NCBI GenBank assembly: GCA_003342895.1
Contig: PTFA01000087.1
Location: 1,512,708 to 1,576,707, forward strand
Length of the DNA stretch: 64,000 bases
Reading direction: 5' to 3'
DNA from: Casuarius casuarius
Lineage: Eukaryota; Chordata; Aves; Casuariiformes; Casuariidae
Shown here: piece after piece, positions 25,460 through 37,849 of the stretch
Numbering within the stretch: the first letter of the stretch is position 1
Layout: each line of letters starts with the position of its first letter
Notes under the pieces: model-generated
Database searches by the model: none
Seen by the model: only the letters and a program-made list of their open reading frames with translations
What the model was told of the DNA's origin: nothing
Program-made: the position numbers and the translations under genes

Positions 25460-28400
25460 AAAAGCAACGAAGAAATTTCATCAAGAATGGAAGTGGTGAC
25501 TTTGGTCTACTCGCAAGGTTGTACTGTTCATCACTCACAAATATTTAGATGGCCTGAGGGTATACCTAGGCCTGTTATATGAAGAGAGGAAAGGTTATGA
25601 GATAAATGAAATCCAGTTATGAGTCTAGATTATATTAACAAAAATGTTTGCTGATACAAAACTTTCAGGCATTTCAAAAGAAAGGATTGTGTTCTGCAAA
25701 ATGGAATTCTACTGAGTATCTCTTGCCATTTATTCATATTTCATAAGCCAAGCCTTCTGAAAAAAGGGAAATACACACTTTGCACAACCTTTCCTATTTT
25801 TTTCTGCTTGTAGCTCTGACTTTAAATGCCATTCTGGAAACCATCATTACAAATAAGTAAATAATAATGAATTATATTAGTCACTTGTTATTAACTACTT
25901 TGCCATATCTTCATCTCCTATTCAAGGATTTAGAAGCAACCCATAAAAGCAATTACCTTTAAGCCTGTGAATAATTTTAACAATGTCAGTGGGACTTAGT
26001 GGTGTGGTTTCATACTTTTTCTTAACCTTGCCTAACTGCAGGTGTCTGTCTCTCCCACCTCCCTTGGTTGTAGTCTTCCATTATTTCCATTGCATCAAAT
26101 ACAGTTATTTTGTAGCTGAGGGTTGGGTCAGTTTGCAGAAACAAGAGAAAAATAAGAAATTTGCTGTTCTTTGGATCAGAGAGGTGATCTCCAGGGAGTG
26201 GGACTGCAGTCCACCATACCTGATGCGGAGAGGCTGATGGAGGACAGGGCAGCCCTTCTCATAAGGGGATCAGAGGATGTATGATGCAAAATCACTCCAC
26301 TGGATATCCGAGTAGGGAACAGCAATTGTTATGTGGCCTAAGTACCAAAATATCCCTATGAAAGAGAAATAACATACATTGCAGGTAAAAATATTAACAT
26401 AAGCAACCAACAAACAGACGACTGGTGGCATAAGCTGCAGCAGCTATTTGGTGAGTAGTTGTGAATCACAAAAACACTACTCTAAACTGAAATCAGTTTG
26501 TCAAACATTTGGAAGCCAGTAAAAAAAACAAACCCAGGAAGGATCTATTTGGAATGCAATGCATTAACTATGGTTGTCAATCTGGTTTTCAATTATAAAC
26601 GCCTTTAGACATGTAACATGTCCTGTCCTATTTACAACAGAGCAGTGATCATGCTATTAGGTTTGAAACAAAATGATGAGCATGAAATTAGAGGAGTAAA
26701 CTGGACTGGAATAATAACTATAATCATAAAGAAATAAAAGAAAAATAATTGCAGGTAAATTGTCATGGCATAACTCAGAGACAATCCTGGATTTGTCATT
26801 TAAAAAGCCAGCAAATGTTAAAGAGGTAGCAGCCACGACACACTATATGAAATTGTAGAAAGGATGAGAACAAACACATTCACTATATTTTATCACAGAG
26901 CAATGTGTAATTGCTGATGAATAGTAATATAATCTTGCACTGTGCCAAAGACACTGAAGTTGGAGGAAATTGGAACCTTGATTTAGCAGGGGCCATAGTG
27001 AAGAGGGACGCATTTTTGCATATACAAACAGATATGCATATTCTGAAGTTCTGTGTTAAACTGCAGTCTGTGACCAAAACTTCACACGTGTATTCAGCAG
27101 GCTGCAGATCTGAGCTCTAGCACACCCAGCAAATTCATTAGTCAAGACCATGAATTTAAGGAAAACTATTAAATACCCCATTTTTGGTCACTGAAATCAT
27201 GGTTATGACAAATCTGTATTATTGATGATAATTAAATTCCTTCATCATTCATCTATAAATTGAAATATAGAATTGTCTCCAGTGCCTTTCATAAGAGATC
27301 CATTAAAAAATTGCTACATATGTTATATGAATGACTTGTATGCAGTATATAAAGAATTATTTTTTCTTTTATTGAAAAAAATCACACTTTATAGAAATGC
27401 CTCTTTCTCTTCAGATTGATTTGTCTGATAGTTCACTATTGCCAGATAAGGATAGTCTGAAAACTCCTGTATAAGTGCAGAAGCACCTAAACATAGACAC
27501 ACATATGCACCTGACAAATAATACATAATTCCACATAATTAACTAGTCTGTCACTTGCATTAATTCACTTTTAACTGATCATTGTTGACTTGCTGTGGAA
27601 GATTTTCAGCTGCCCTAAATTAGAGTGTTAAAGAAGGCAAGGAGACTTTACCTGCTTGTCTTCCAAAAGATGTGAGCAAAATGCATGAGTAAGTCTGGTG
27701 ACGTGCATTCATAGGTTATTCAAGTATCAGGACCTTGGCTGAACTCTAAGCCTTTTTTTGAATGAGTGGGCTACCTGCATCCCACCGAATGAAGATACTG
27801 TACTGTAAGGAGAGTATTAATGGCACACGGTAAGATATTGATAGCAGATCAGTATAGCTGTGACTGTATCAACTGCATCAGATTATTACTGACTGGACTT
27901 TTCCACGTTCATACCCACACAGACGAGTGGGCAGTGAACGCTGCTAGAACTACCATGGCAGTACAAAAGGGCTAAAGACTATACGGACCACACTGGAGAT
28001 AAACATGATGCATTGCATTTTGACAAGTGATAGGTGCCTGAGAGACCCCAGATTCTCATTTTTACCTCAAAGACTTTCTATTTTCTGGGCATTCTCAGAA
28101 GATAATTAGGTTGTGGATGAAAGTTTCAGTGTTGGCTGGTAAGATGCAACCCTGTGCTGAAGTTGTGAATGTCACTTTGTACTGTGTAAAGGCACAGTGA
28201 CCTAAAACACATTTAATTCACCTCTGTTTGCAAGCAAAGAACCAAGATGTTGGAGAGGGAGAACTGATGAAGTTCAGGCATAGGCTCAGGAAGCATCAGG
28301 GAGCAGAAGCCAAGTGAAATGCAACACTGCAATCATGAATAGATTATAAATGACAGGCAAGGTGCTTGACTTAACTCAGTGGAGAAAGTGGGGAATGGAG

Positions 28401-30910
28401 AAGCTCAGGGGAAAGAAAAGGATTTCAGTTAAAGCCCCTACTAAGTGAAAGCAGACATGCCTAGAGGAGAAGACAAAATCTAGACTGTCCTGTACCAAAT
28501 TTAGAGTCCTGCAACACAGCATGCGTGTTATCAAAAGAGTGGTTCTGCCTCACTCTTTTTGTTCATTTCAGCATGGACATTTGAGCTTACCTCTTTTAAC
28601 ACTCCCTTTATTCATGTTTACCGTGAGTAATCAAACATTCCCAACATTTGGCTGGGTGGAGCGTTCTGCCTTTCTGAGGCTGTGTGACAGTCATTGGCTC
28701 TTCCTTCCAAAAATGTCTCGAACAAGCATTTGGCTACATGTCAAATTGGATGTCTGTCATCATTAAGGCAGTGTGGTGGCTGCTGTTTTAACTGCTTTTC
28801 TTGACTCTCATGGTTTCCCATAATGTCTACAGCTGACCTCTGCCAGACACTTGATCCTGTTACTTAGAAAACACAGATGGATTCACTTCATCTTTTAAAG
28901 TGTAAACAGTTATTTGGAAGGTAAAAATGAACAGCAGTGGCAGGAGAAAACAGCTACACTTGCATGAATTTGTACAGAAATGTCATTTGTAGCAATAACA
29001 TTTGTTCTGGTAGAACATATGGAGAATGAAGATAGTATCTTTGCATTGCACCAACATTAATAACAACTTGAGTACTCTATAATTACACAGTGAAATATTT
29101 AACCAGGATGAGTTCTTCTGAGTCTCCCATGTAAGAGTTAGTCAGCAATACTCAGCAGACAGTTGGCTGGAACACAGAAATAGGTGTGGGAAGGGAGCAG
29201 GATCAAGCCATAATAATGAAAATACCTGACAAATCCATGACTCAGCCGCTCCTCTCTTCTCCTTTTTCCCTAACATGATAGAAAATGCAGGCTGCTCTGA
29301 AGTCTCAGTCAACTAAGAATTAACCTTTCAGAAACCACCAGAGCTTGCAGTAAAGCTTGTCACATGCCAACTCTACATATAATACCACGAGTATCACATT
29401 GATTCTCCAGAGCCTTTTTATATACAAAAATAGAACTAGTTGCAGAGTAGGAACACAGGCTGGCTAGACTATAGTCTATCTATAGTCTATATCAAGACAA
29501 TACTCCATAAATTGGAAGTTTTATAGGGCATAAATAGGAGCTGTATACCCAGTTTGCACTGGAACTCCTTGAAGCCCAGGCACCTAACTACCCTTAATGC
29601 ATTTGAACTTTCTTTTCTAAATGAATTATCCTAAAACTTGCCTCAGTCACTGCTGAAATACTTCCCCTGAGGGAAAGTCTAATTGCAGTGTAGGCTTTCT
29701 AAGCTGCTCTCTCAGTACACATATATAAGCCTTCTGCCGATGCCTGACTAGCAGCAGCAGTGGCAGGTTTAAATTTAAAAGCATTGCTAATAAATCACTG
29801 GCTCAAGTCTCCATCCAGAGATCAGAAAAAGTTTAACTGAACATTTTGGTCTCAATGAGCTAATCTGATGCATCTGCAAAAATCAATGAGTTAATGTTTT
29901 ATTCAAGAAATCCCATCCCCCCAAAAGTAGACCAAACAGGCAGATAAACAGCACCTAATTCTTCAAGTAGAACTGCAAGTATCCAACACTGCTCTCCTTT
30001 GGTGTGACGGCTGCTGGGAGCAAATCACTTGCTTTCTGCACCCTGTCTGTGGGTACTGCTCCGTGGCCTGGGACTGTCAAGTGTTCCTGGGTACCAAGAC
30101 TTAATCCAAGATGCCACTGATCTGGTGGTGTGAGCTGCTTCTTCTGTGGGAATCACATCTTATTCTGCTAGCGCACCTGTCACAGGAGCATCACAAACTG
30201 CTCCTTGCTCTGCTAGCTGTTCTTGTCCTTCCTTGCTCACCTGCCTGCTCTAGTGAGCCACGGCTGCTGCTGCCAAATTCCTACTATTGCAGCTCTCAGC
30301 AAGAGCACGTGCAGTGCCGACAGCTCACACAGTCCTCTTGCACGCAGCTGACTTGAAAATAGCTTCTGCAACTTGGCAGCTTACAAGAGGCTCCTCAGGA
30401 AAATCTCCTTCCCTTCATCAGCTTTTGGGCTGTGACGTTTGTGCTCTAGCCCTGGAACATAATGGCTTAGGTGACGCTGGACCCTGGGCACGCATAGATG
30501 CACACCACTACAATTAGAAACTTCCTCCCTTCNTGATATGTCCCTGGAGCGCGGGAAGGCAAGCTGGCTCTACGGAGCTGCCATGCCATCTCCTGGGCAG
30601 TACTCAGGTACCACATAGCGATGCTGGGGCTCAGGGAGGACACCCGATGTGAACAGATGCCCGAGCATGAAATATTGCGTGCCCTCCACTGCTGGGAGTC
30701 AGGAACCTCGGACTCCTTCCTAATGCAGCACTGACAACCCGCAGGGTAGAAACATCCCTGCGGGGATGGCCCCAGAACCCCCTTCATCTGCCGTAACTGC
30801 AGGCCAGCCCTGGAAGCAGGAGTCCCCCCTCTTGTGAGCCCCTTCATACTCACAGGGCCATCTCCCTTTGTGCCTCTGCAGAAGTCAGGACGAAATTACG
30901 CCCTTGGGGG
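25460..30910. other. Non-coding stretch, nothing recognised
   Basis: AT-rich sequence. A short direct duplication (TATAGTCTATC with TATAGTCTATA) lies at 29470-29491. Several donor-like sites on the minus strand (near 26220, 27650 and 28585) are preceded by short open segments but lack good acceptors, so they are not called. The 30.0-30.85 kb part is richer in GC and carries a 128-codon minus frame with no recognised motif. An undetermined base lies at 30533. Confidence 0.4.
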
Positions 30911-30917
30911 TGGGAGG

Positions 30918-30962
30918 AATTAATGCCACTAATTAATTACAATTACTCTGCAAATTAATGAC
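30918..30962. promoter_or_regulatory. Cluster of homeodomain-type TAAT sites
   Basis: Within 45 bases the word TAAT or ATTA recurs many times: AATTAAT at 30918-30924, the palindrome TAATTAATTA at 30930-30939, CAATTAC at 30940-30946 and AAATTAATGAC at 30952-30962. TAATTA is the core of many paired-type and LIM homeodomain sites, and TAAT-N-ATTA spacings can bind dimers. The arrangement resembles an intronic enhancer core. Binding is inferred only; AT-rich DNA gives such words by chance, though rarely this densely beside a GC-rich flank. Confidence 0.3.
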
Positions 30963-30964
30963 TA

Positions 30965-33900
30965 AAGACTTTTTAAGAGAAAAGTGTCTTTCCTATTCTT
31001 CTTCTCCATTTCCTGCTTTTTCAATAGCAGAAGAGCAGAAAATGTGTAGTGTTTGTCATCACTCCCTTTCTTTAAATGTCTGTTTTCTGCACCTTTAATT
31101 TTTTTCCCCTTTATTTCTTTCCTTTGCTTCAGCAGCAGGCTAAGACTGAGAAAGAATAAATGGGGAGAAAAACAGGATACAAAAGAGTGAATACTAGGAA
31201 GACAATAGAACATTTTGTATGAAAATGTTTGCAAACCATGTCAGACACACAAAATCATTTCCCTTCAAAACCTGTAGAATGAAAATAACTTAAAATTAGC
31301 CTCTTTTTTTTTCATTTTGGATTTTTCTACCAATTCTGTTATCAGTGTTTCCAGCAACACATTTTTGTAATAATCACTTTTCAGATGACAAAATCTTGAA
31401 AGACGTGGCCTAGCCTGAAGCAGAACATTTCCAAGAACACGACAGAGCAAGGTAGATAACGTCTTCATTGTGCTCAGCTTCTTACGGACCCAGCTGTCAC
31501 TTTTAATAAACATGTTTCAGATCAAGTCTTACAGGGTGTGAAATACAGGAATAATAAAAGAGGAGAAATCATCACTTCTGCACTTTCAAATATAATCAAT
31601 ACACATTGAAGTATTGTAACATGACAAGCAGAGAAGGGATAAAGTGAAGCGAGTTAAAATTTTTTAATGAACTGGTATCAGGGTACATGAAAGCAATATG
31701 AGTTACATTATCATAAATGCAAAGTTAAACCATGTATCCCAAATACATATTTCTTCTTCTTGCATCAAGATATGCTCAAAGAGTCTCTGATGTATGAAGC
31801 TTGCATAAAAGGCCCAGAGCCTCAAGCAGCATAAATCAAGAGAGTTGCTGCCTTGCAATTAATGGAGCTATGTCAGATTTTACCACTGAATATATGACCT
31901 CGATTTTTTAAGAGCTGGTAAAACGGGAAATGGCACTTAAAATGAGAATGAAGTCTAAAAAAGGAAAAATACATCTGTGTCCCTTGTTACTCTTTTCTGA
32001 TGTATTAAGATATGCTCATGAAATTGGATTTCTTCTTTTAAACCACAGTGTTTTCTTCTGTTTTTGATACTGGAAGTGTTAAGACATTCATGGCCTGAAT
32101 CTCCATCATCTCTCAAGGGATTCTGGCAGTAGCAGAGCTGCCTGGAGCAGCATCACCAGAAGCGAAGGCTGAACTGCAGCTTGTTTTCCAGCTGCCAACA
32201 GAGAGAGGAGGGGGTAAGGCATCCTGCATCTCTATTTCTTTCCTCCTCCCTGCCTGGAGACCTTAGAGCCTGCATCTCATGCTAGTTTCCTTGGATGCCC
32301 TGCTGACTCATATTGCAGACTTCCAAACTATTGCCACAGTTCTCAAATAAAAAAGGAAATTAGCACCTTAGTGTCCAATGCAAAAATACTTTGAAAATGC
32401 TGTAAAAATCAAAGAAAACTGAGCAGCTGTTGAGGGGCCTCTAGAGCAGAGAAGGGAGAAAAGGCGCTTTTTTACTGTGCTGTTAACCTTTGATGCACAT
32501 GAATTTGCAGCAGCAGCAGGTGGAGGCACTTGTGATTGAATACACTGAAATTTTCTACCTGCAGCAATATCATATCATATTTCTGCCTGATTAGGAGCTA
32601 CACAGTGGTTCAGAAGATCCAAGCTTTCAGAAGAGACATGAAATAAAGTTCCTGTAGTTTGCTTTCCATAGAGCTTTCTCAGAACATTTATTAGGAAGAC
32701 AGATGTGAACCAAAACATTGTTGCCACAATCACTTTACATTCCCCTGAACCTGAATTCTGTCGTTAAACACGTATTTGATGACCTTCCCTAAAGTCACGT
32801 TACTGCTAAGTACATGTCATAATCCTGCTGCTTTTCAGTAGAAGGTAAGAGACCATGGGTTTGGGGGCCCAGTCCTACAACCAGCTGTGTACAAACACAC
32901 TCTTGCCTCTCCTCGTAGCCTGACTGATTTATCCCTGTTGACATGGGACTACATGCATGTGTGAGCATTATGGTCAGTTGTGACAGTCCTGCCTTCCACA
33001 TGCTGCAGAATCTTTTGAAATGCAGAAAAAAAAAATTACAAAGGTCTAAGATAGAGNGTATACTAGTCCCTAAATTATTATGGGTCCCTGGGCAGGGAGT
33101 GTTCCAGGGATAAAGGAATGAGTACTGGACTCCCCTGAGCTTCACAAAGCAACAAGAAGCCATCTAAAGGGTAGGCATGTCAGAGCTAATCTCCTGAGGA
33201 ACTGCAGAGTGAGCTTATCTGGCACTAATATTGCTGTTGGAAGGGCAACTGTTTGGACATCTGAAATTTTATGGGAGTGGAAGAAGAAGCTTGAGACCTC
33301 TCAACAAGGATTATTGCCGTTCGTACAAAATTAATGCTTTCTTTGGAATGAAAGTTAATGTAGCTAAAGGGAGCTGCAAAGCTAATAAACAAAAGTATTT
33401 CATTTCCTCTCAAAAGGATTGTCCATTTTTTTTGTCTCATTGGAGATCTAATTCAAAATTTTGTTGAATTACACTTGCTATTTTTAAAGCAAAATTGCAG
33501 AAACCAGTTTAAACGTCCTTCAGGTATTGAGATTCTGTTTTGCATACAAGAAAGCCATGAGAAGTAAAAGATGAATTCCTACTGGTGACAAAGGCAAGTC
33601 AAATGCAGAGTAGCCAAAGGTGCTTGGCTTTGACAAAAATGGATGCAGATCACTGGACGTCTCTGGATTACATATGTCTTTCCCAGCTGATGGTATGCAG
33701 TCAAGGACTCCCCTCTCCTTTTTCCCAATAGTAGTTGAGAACTGGTTCAACAGGTTTGGTTTGCGAGCTACGATCTCCCTTATCTTAGTTGCTGAGAACT
33801 CAGTGTAATCCCCATTGTTCCAGGCTTCTCAGCTGGTTCTGCTTTCGGGCACAGTTGCTGAAGCAGCAGAGGAACAAGCCTTCCTTTCAGGAAAAGCAAA

Positions 33901-35035
33901 AGGATTGCTGACAGTGAGAAATGGGAAGGAGGGTATATACCAGAAAAAAAAATCATGGTTCNGTTGTGAAGTATGCTGAGATTTTTCCCAGATTTTGTAC
34001 AGTCTGCATTTGATCCAAACAGGTGCAGTCATCCTTACACATAAAACCAAGGTACTGAAGCAAGCAAGAAAGTCGCTGGTCCAGACTGAAGTGTTTCAGA
34101 AGCTGGGACAAAGCAAATGAATGAGGACGCCAGTGAAGAGCAGACAGGGCTTTATTCCTAGGAACATTACACACACTTGAGAAAGACTGTCAGAAAGATC
34201 AGGTCATAGAGCTCAAACCATTTACTAAATGAAATCAGCAAATCCATCACTAAACGTACAGTACTGCCTTAGTGCTGTAATGGGAATAAAAATGTTTTCT
34301 AGGGAAAGACAGATAATCTATTAATGGGTTCAGAAATGGTTTCTGTCCAGGAGTGGAAGTATTAAAACAAAGACTTAGGAAGCAAGAGTTGTTATAGACT
34401 ACAAAAGACCTACAGGAATGTTAAATTCTTTCTGGATTTTCCTTAGTCTCAAACAAGAGTATCAATGCACGAGTATGATTTTAAATGTGGCCAATCTTAC
34501 TTATTTTGTTCTCATCCAATACCGACCTGAAAGGAAGAGAAAGTGGAACATAAAGGTGTGGAACAGTTTGGCTCTTGCCATGGCTTTTTTTTTTTGTCAT
34601 TTTGTATGATGGGTTAGAGGGTTCAGGGATAACAGAGATCCCAGATAGGCAGCAGACCAATCCTAGGAAGAGCTGACGCTCTGACCTAGGACAAGCCTTT
34701 CCATCAGTCTGTGCCTCTGTTTGGATGCTTCTTTTTTTCTGGAGGCAGTATTGAATAAAAACAAGCCTGTCTTAGCTGTAATTGCCTTGGGATAACTCAC
34801 CTGCACAAGCTATTACGATGTAAACATGAGAAAAACAAGTTTATTTTAGTGTTGAAGACAAAAATATGAACTATCACCATTACAATTTTACAGAGGTATA
34901 GTGGTAGCCTAAACCCGTATTTGATCTTGCAGTCTGTAAGGTTCAAGTTCATGCCAGTTGTGTTGACTCTGCCAACACAGGCATCATACCTGTCTCTAGG
35001 ATGTAACTCTGAAATGATACAACCAGCAGGGAGAA
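30965..35035. other. Non-coding stretch, nothing recognised
   Basis: AT-rich sequence. The part around 31.65-32.05 kb is free of simple repeats and has the look of conserved intronic DNA, but conservation cannot be judged from one sequence. Undetermined bases lie at 33057 and 33962. No exon or repeat called. Confidence 0.4.
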
Positions 35036-35042
35036 GGCTTAC

Positions 35043-35131
35043 AGCTTTCTGGCATGAAGTTTTAGATATTCTCAAATCCCTTCCAATGCCATGAAAAAAC
35101 CCATGGCTGCTGGGCTTGGTATCTAGTGCGG
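35043..35131 (-). CDS. Candidate internal exon, unknown product
   Basis: An 89-base minus-strand segment preceded by a very strong acceptor (T-run then CAG) and followed by a fair donor, GTAAGC (35037-35042). One frame is open: two bases completing a codon, then 29 codons starting ALDTKPSSHGFFHGIGRDLR and ending ISKTSCQKA, finishing in phase 0. The same frame stays open in both directions (141 codons, 34797-35222), so openness itself proves little; the splice sites and composition are the evidence. Its starting phase would accept the phase-1 donor of the candidate at 36936-37065. Product not recognised. Confidence 0.3.
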
Positions 35132-36348
35132 CTGAAAAAAAAAAAGGAACTACAGAATAGCACCACAGAGCTATTACACATGGTGCTTGCTGCAAAGTAG
35201 AAGAAATAGGCATGACAGTCACAGGCTGTCATAGTCGAGCAAAAGAAAGCCCATCTGAGAGCTAGCAAAATGAAGCGTTCACTATCAGAACAAAAAAAAG
35301 CTCCCAAAACATTTTCTTCAGGGATAGAGGTGTAACCTATTCCATTCTATGCATGGCCACCAGACTTTAAATCAAAACTAGCTTGAAGTGATAGCTTTCT
35401 ACAAGAGTCTAGTGTTACTGAGATGAGTTTCTTCATCTGTGCCAAGCATTTGTGTTATTTTCTTTTAGCAGCCCAAGAATAGGCTCTTTTGCTATCTCTA
35501 AGGTATGTCAACACCCTAGCCAGCTTTGATTTTTCATCTCTAATATAATCCATGGTGCAAACTGCCATATTGTGAGCCAGCTGCCATGCTATGGGGGAAA
35601 CCAAAGATAGCATTTCACATAGCGAAATAGTTATCCCAAGGTAAAAGCACTCAAAATCATGGTTCTCCAGACTCTCCTAAGAGACCCACTGGGCATCCAC
35701 TCTTAAACATCAGCGTCCTGCCCATATCAGCCCTTGCCCTTGGCTGGGGATTGCCCAAAATGCGCTGCTGACGCTGCCACTGGGACCTCCAGCGCTGCCA
35801 AGGCCTGGTGTTTGAAATAGTCCTAGCCATGGCCCTAACAAGCNCATCTATCTTCATGTAACCAGCTGCCTGGTCACACCAAACCTGCGTCCTTGAGTTT
35901 AAATCTTAATGATTATACAGAGAGGAGGATGCATCTTAACATGACAAGAGCCCAACACACCAACAGAGTGACTTTCAGGTCCTTCTTGGGCTGTGTTCTC
36001 CTGCAGCTCCAACAAACAGATGAGTTTGGCCTCCAGCAGGTGAGAGCAGGCAGCATTGAAGAGCACTGTGAATGTCTCAGGGCACAAACATCAGCAGAGC
36101 TGCCTGGATTGCTGTGGCCACATACAGAGCCAGTGCCAACATTTGGAGGGAGAGGAGGGAGCATGACAGCTCTGTGTGAAAATCAGGAAAGAAAATGCTC
36201 TGAATGCCTCAGCCAATATAACCAAACACGTGACTACTTATCTCAGGGTTTGGGTACAATGTAGAGAAAGCTGTAACCATTGAATACTTAGCTTCATGTG
36301 GTATTGATGGCTCCTTCAATATAACGTGTCTCTTTGCTTTGCACATAC

Positions 36349-36396
36349 CAGCCTGCTCGAAGCCCCAGGAGCTCGTGTCTCTCTTTCTCAGTCCCA
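36349..36396 (-). CDS. Weak candidate short exon
   Basis: A 48-base minus-strand segment with a very good acceptor (CTCTTGTACTCCCTCAG) and a good donor, GTATGT (36343-36348). Two frames are open, one reading GTEKERHELLGLRAG and the other GLRKRDTSSWGFEQA, so the frame cannot be fixed. In the second frame it would enter and leave in phase 1 and could sit between the segments at 37.0 and 35.1 kb. Short segments with good splice sites arise often by chance. Confidence 0.18.
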
Positions 36397-36935
36397 CTGA
36401 GGGAGTACAAGAGGGTCTCCTTTCCGATGGGGCCTCAGGCCGTGTGGCTTGATGGAGAAAGGTGGTGCGTCCCAGCTGATGGACACCAAAGGAACTAACG
36501 CTTCAGGGGAATGCCTCTTTCTCCCCCTGATGTCCAGTTCCAGTGTGACGTGACATATCTCTCTTGGCCTTTTTGTCATTTATGCCTGCGCTTTTGAATC
36601 TTCCATCTTCCTCCCTCCCCCTCCTCCTGTCCCAGGTTATTTTTAAAGGTGTGCAGAGCTGAAAGCAGCCTGCCAGCCTGTCCTTTGCATTTAGGCTGGA
36701 TTGAATTCCAGACAAGTAATATTAACCTTTGGCAATGACACCAGGGCTTCAAAGATACAGCTGTTTTCCTAACAGGGAGGAAGTGAGTGCACTGAGGAGC
36801 TAGGCCCAGAGCAGAAGCAGGCTAGCGGGGCCTGCTATGAAAGCCCCTTGACTGCCAGAGCCAGACACGGGCAGCGGAAGAGTTTGGTTTTGGAAGACTG
36901 CCGTTCTGGGTTGTCATCCAAGGGTGCACTCTCAC

Positions 36936-37065
36936 CAAAGCTGACGCTATCTTTTTGCAGTAAAAGAAACTCATTGCTCAAGTCCTTTTCCAGATTTCCC
37001 TCATTCTGAAGTAATGCAATGTAATGGCCTGTCATGACTGCGTTTGGGGAATCCTTCCCATTCAT
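36936..37065 (-). CDS. Candidate exon with in-frame ATG, unknown product
   Basis: On the minus strand an ATG at 37065 opens a frame of 76 codons down to a stop at 36835. The frame is preceded closely by an in-frame TAA. It begins MNGKDSPNAVMTGHYIALLQ and continues with an acidic and polar composition (NEGNLEKDLSNEFLLLQKDS) that looks more like real protein than its surroundings. A donor, GTGAGA (36930-36935), would end the exon in phase 1 after 43 codons, and the next candidate at 35131 accepts phase 1. An acceptor just before the ATG (ATAAAAG) is poor, so it could be a first coding exon, an internal exon or a chance frame. Family not recognised. Confidence 0.25.
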
Positions 37066-37735
37066 GAACCCTTGCTTTTATATGGTAGTTCACAGAGTTC
37101 AATGTGTCAGGTAACACATTATAAAGAGACTCAACTGCAATACAAATTGGCCCAGCATCATTTATTTCAGGGTAGTTTTATTTGCTGGCCAGTGGAAGTA
37201 AATGTATTTTTGTGCTATATAGACTGGAAACACACACTAAAGAGATGAAACAAAATTTATCTGAGCTCTGATGGGGAAAGTTTGAGCCTCTATCACTAAG
37301 CATACAAAGACAAAATATTATTTTTGATGGCAAAGAACATTCACTTTTAGTAATGTAGAGTAATCCTCAATAAATCCTTTTCTTGTGTTTGCAAACATCT
37401 GAGCAGCTCTTTTTAAAGAGCAAGAAGTATTCATAGTGCATACGCTCTCACTCTCTTTTCTGTGCACTCCCATGTGTGTCTTGTGATCTGGACCAACAAT
37501 TTTACAGCACTATTCAGTCATTCTGATTTCCAAAAGAATCAGTCAGTATTTGCAGGTTTATTTGTTCTATAAATTCAAGTCAATTTTCCTTTAATCCTGT
37601 TAATGCTTACTCAGGGGAACACCCGTGCTTGCATATACATCTGCCTTGAAGCCAGGTACATGCTGTGCATAACGACTTCCAGGATTCAATGCCTAGCTTT
37701 TAGCTACCTGAGTAAGTATACTGGAATACAATAAC

Positions 37736-37795
37736 TAACTATACANTAAGAATAATAAAACTTACTATGCACTAAGAATAATATAACCAGCTATA
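37736..37795 (+). repeat. Imperfect two-copy duplication
   Basis: ACTATACANTAAGAATAATA is followed about 27 bases later by ACTATGCACTAAGAATAATA. One copy contains an undetermined base at 37746. Confidence 0.75.
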
Positions 37796-37849
37796 AGCTG
37801 ACTACCATGTAACTACCCTGTAACAATACACAGTAAGCTCTTAAAAGGG

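Noticed and set aside
35893..36264. 123-codon plus frame containing a 33-base segment (LQQTDEFGLQQ) with good acceptor and GTGAGA donor
   Set aside because: A lone short splice-like segment on the strand opposite the other candidates; such segments are expected by chance in 64 kb.
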